Of a stretch of 64,000 nucleotides of DNA, positions 63,501 through 64,000 are shown in pieces. This DNA is from Tenacibaculum singaporense (lineage in GTDB: Bacteria > Bacteroidota > Bacteroidia > Flavobacteriales > Flavobacteriaceae): the NCBI RefSeq assembly GCF_003867015.1, contig NZ_CP032548.1:2423001-2487000 (forward strand). Direction: 5' to 3'. Position numbers and translations under genes: made by a program. The notes beneath the pieces were generated by a model, which searched no databases, was not told the DNA's origin, and saw nothing but the letters and a program-made list of their open reading frames with translations. The stretch's first letter is position 1; each line of letters opens with the position of its first letter.

Positions 63501-64000
63501 CTGGAATGTTTATAGTTCCTATAAGCTTATCAGGCTGTGTAAGTGTTTGATATAGCTCATCAGTACATCCTTTAGCATCTGTTACTACTACTCTATAATT
63601 ACCATCTCCAATATTTGAAATGTTTTGTAAAGTTCCTACAACACTTCCTGCTTCATTAAACCATTGATAAGAGTACGGTAAAGTTCCTCCTGATGTAGAA
63701 ATATTGATACTTCCATCCTCACTTCCAAAAGCTAATGGCTCTTGATGACTTACATAAGAAACACTCAAACTTTCTGAAGGTTCAGTTATAGCATATGTTT
63801 TTTCTAAAGTACAGTCATTTGCATCCGTTACAGTTACCGTATATGAACCAATTGATAATCCTGACAAATCTCTTGTAATTGCTCCGTTTGACCAGTGATA
63901 TTGGTAACCTTGTGTTCCTGGCGTTCCTCCTTCAATTATTAGAGTTATTGCCCCGTCATTCCCTCCTTTACAAGATACGTCTTGTATTGTTTCTGTAACT
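60565..64000 (-). CDS. SprB-repeat giant protein with T9SS type A sorting domain (5' end outside window)
   Basis: The frame is open to the right window edge, so the start lies outside. At least eleven SprB-type repeats of about 75-85 residues are visible, each with the core 'C-x-G-x-x-D-G-x-I-x-(3-5)-G-G-x-x-P-Y-x-Y-x-W' and ending in a 'V-x-V-T-D-x-x-G-C' strand, for example CYNGNDGSIDISVTGGTG and CSGNNDGVISLNVEGGTS. A final non-repeat part (about residues 880-1000 of the visible portion) includes an Ig-like domain. The C-terminus is a T9SS type A sorting domain: VVYSNPNKGKFTVDVELE, SLGANSVVADKLL, and basic AKRIQKVIVE. Related to gliding adhesin SprB in its repeats but lacking the type B end. 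First visible gene of the operon. Confidence 0.9.
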   Translation of the reverse strand, partial: VTETIQDVSCKGGNDGAITLIIEGGTPGTQGYQYHWSNGAITRDLSGLSIGSYTVTVTDANDCTLEKTYAITEPSESLSVSYVSHQEPLAFGSEDGSINISTSGGTLPYSYQWFNEAGSVVGTLQNISNIGDGNYRVVVTDAKGCTDELYQTLTQPDKLIGTINIPDDGELYCNGDTDGKLEVAVTGGISPYTYHWYEVGSSGGKVFISGATNNTIGSLPAGDYGVEITDSNGIKSYSEGTVVNPTKVEISNVIVNHVACYGDSTGNIDVDVIGGTDTYIYKWYKVGNSTVIGTEKGILNLSAGEYKVVITDTNNCPNPPIERIIIINQPTAPLTIVTDSQKNLTGFETANGEINIEEASGGTAPYAYELRVKGNTTVISNLSNPTGLDAATYVMAILDANNCSVEKEFTLIQPNKLELNLAITKPIACHGGTGTIGSTVIGGYVLSGEDYNYQWYNSSDLTKVIGTEASLTALAGTYRLVVTDSNGNTTYKEQELTENPPLVITFTKTEVTCYNGNDGSIDISVTGGTGVYTYEWSNGDKTEDVNTLTEGVYTVAVKDENGCELKETISITQPDVYRVLVTTFEEPSGAGLSDGSISVQIEGGVTPFTYEWKDQATNSISNTTSINNVPTGKYYLTVVDAKGCELNEVYNLDEPDPLIVAIEQVETIKCNGDISAVLKAVATGGVGGNSYVWFNAVTGNSVGNSQVIYNLPTGRYFVKVTDLKGIEDTSEVFTVVQPEVLEVAGDVSNVTCSGNNDGVISLNVEGGTSPYSYSWSSGQTTAEITDVAAGSYFVLVTDANDCQTTGSFTVEKASSLTITETVKDVICYNSCTGEIDLNIEGGIAPYSVTWNTGQKGSNVTGLCAGTYIVTVTDQKGCQATKEILVKNAEELIFDVVPSEVTLCYGETIEYDVTMVGTSEYEWTSTNGFTSNESVVLLSEEGIYTLTITTKDGCKVSKEIIIHKSNVEIDAQLILTSQAFVGEDIVLINVSNPISEKVEWNIPSNVTIVQKTDEGLVLRFPAPGNYDISLISNEGNCKKVATKTVNVLKARDLTDIGETKNPFVKEFVVYSNPNKGKFTVDVELEKESEISLRLFSLGANSVVADKLLKGQKKYEVLYDMNVSAGVYVLLLETPKAKRIQKVIVE

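Overview
The window looks like chromosome from a marine-type member of the Flavobacteriaceae (Bacteroidota); Tenacibaculum or a close relative is my guess, not a proven assignment. Reasons: strong AT bias, promoters of the Bacteroidota type (TTG, 17-23 bases, TAnnTTTG), type IX secretion (T9SS) sorting domains of both type A and type B, a PorP/SprF protein beside a giant gliding-motility-type adhesin, SprB-repeat, TANFOR and PKD exoproteins, and a DnaX lacking the usual zinc-binding cysteines. I found no tRNA, rRNA, CRISPR array, insertion sequence or phage.

Layout. 1-4.7 kb (+): the 3' end of a Sel1-repeat T9SS cargo gene, a 705-residue secreted protein ending in a polymorphic-toxin-like domain, and three small cytosolic proteins, the last of the Imm8 immunity family. 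4.8-7.4 kb (+): purB, a small lipoprotein and a TerC-like membrane protein. 7.5-10.8 kb (+): a nutrient or metal uptake cassette (small His-rich exported protein, TonB-dependent receptor, surface-type lipoprotein). 10.9-17.6 kb: msrA, dnaX, a CPA-type cation/proton antiporter and pbpC. 17.6-23.4 kb (-): a 58-residue double-glycine-leader peptide gene, unrecognised by simple long-ORF gene finding, lies between pbpC and a giant bacterial alpha-2-macroglobulin. 23.7-25.3 kb (+): miaE, a DUF4268 gene and a CAP-domain lipoprotein.

25.4-37.4 kb (-): a T9SS adhesin operon: small secreted protein, 2905-residue adhesin with three families of tandem repeats (11 x 234 bp, 6 x 249 bp, 5 x 246 bp) and a type B C-terminal domain, its PorP/SprF partner, and a TPR/PD40/OmpA protein. 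37.8-44.5 kb: mnmE, then a minus-strand accessory cluster with an oxidoreductase, a Vat-like acetyltransferase, an NTF2-like lipoprotein, an SRPBCC gene broken by one in-frame TAG, a methyltransferase, and a TolB-like/TPR/AraC regulator. 44.7-48.9 kb (+): small hypothetical gene(s), a YdjM-like membrane hydrolase, two tandem paralogous membrane proteins and a leucine-rich-repeat lipoprotein.

49.1-64 kb (-): at least eight tightly packed genes (gaps from a 1-base overlap to 19 bases) that nearly all encode exported proteins: a giant SprB-repeat T9SS protein running off the right edge, a triple-PKD lipoprotein, a TANFOR/Fn3 protein, a two-TM protein, an unknown secreted protein, two paralogs with nearly identical C-termini, and an outer-membrane barrel with a helical tail. 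This is the best candidate for an undescribed system: a surface assembly built and displayed by the T9SS. The toxin/Imm8 locus and the peptide gene between pbpC and the macroglobulin are the other two main points of interest.
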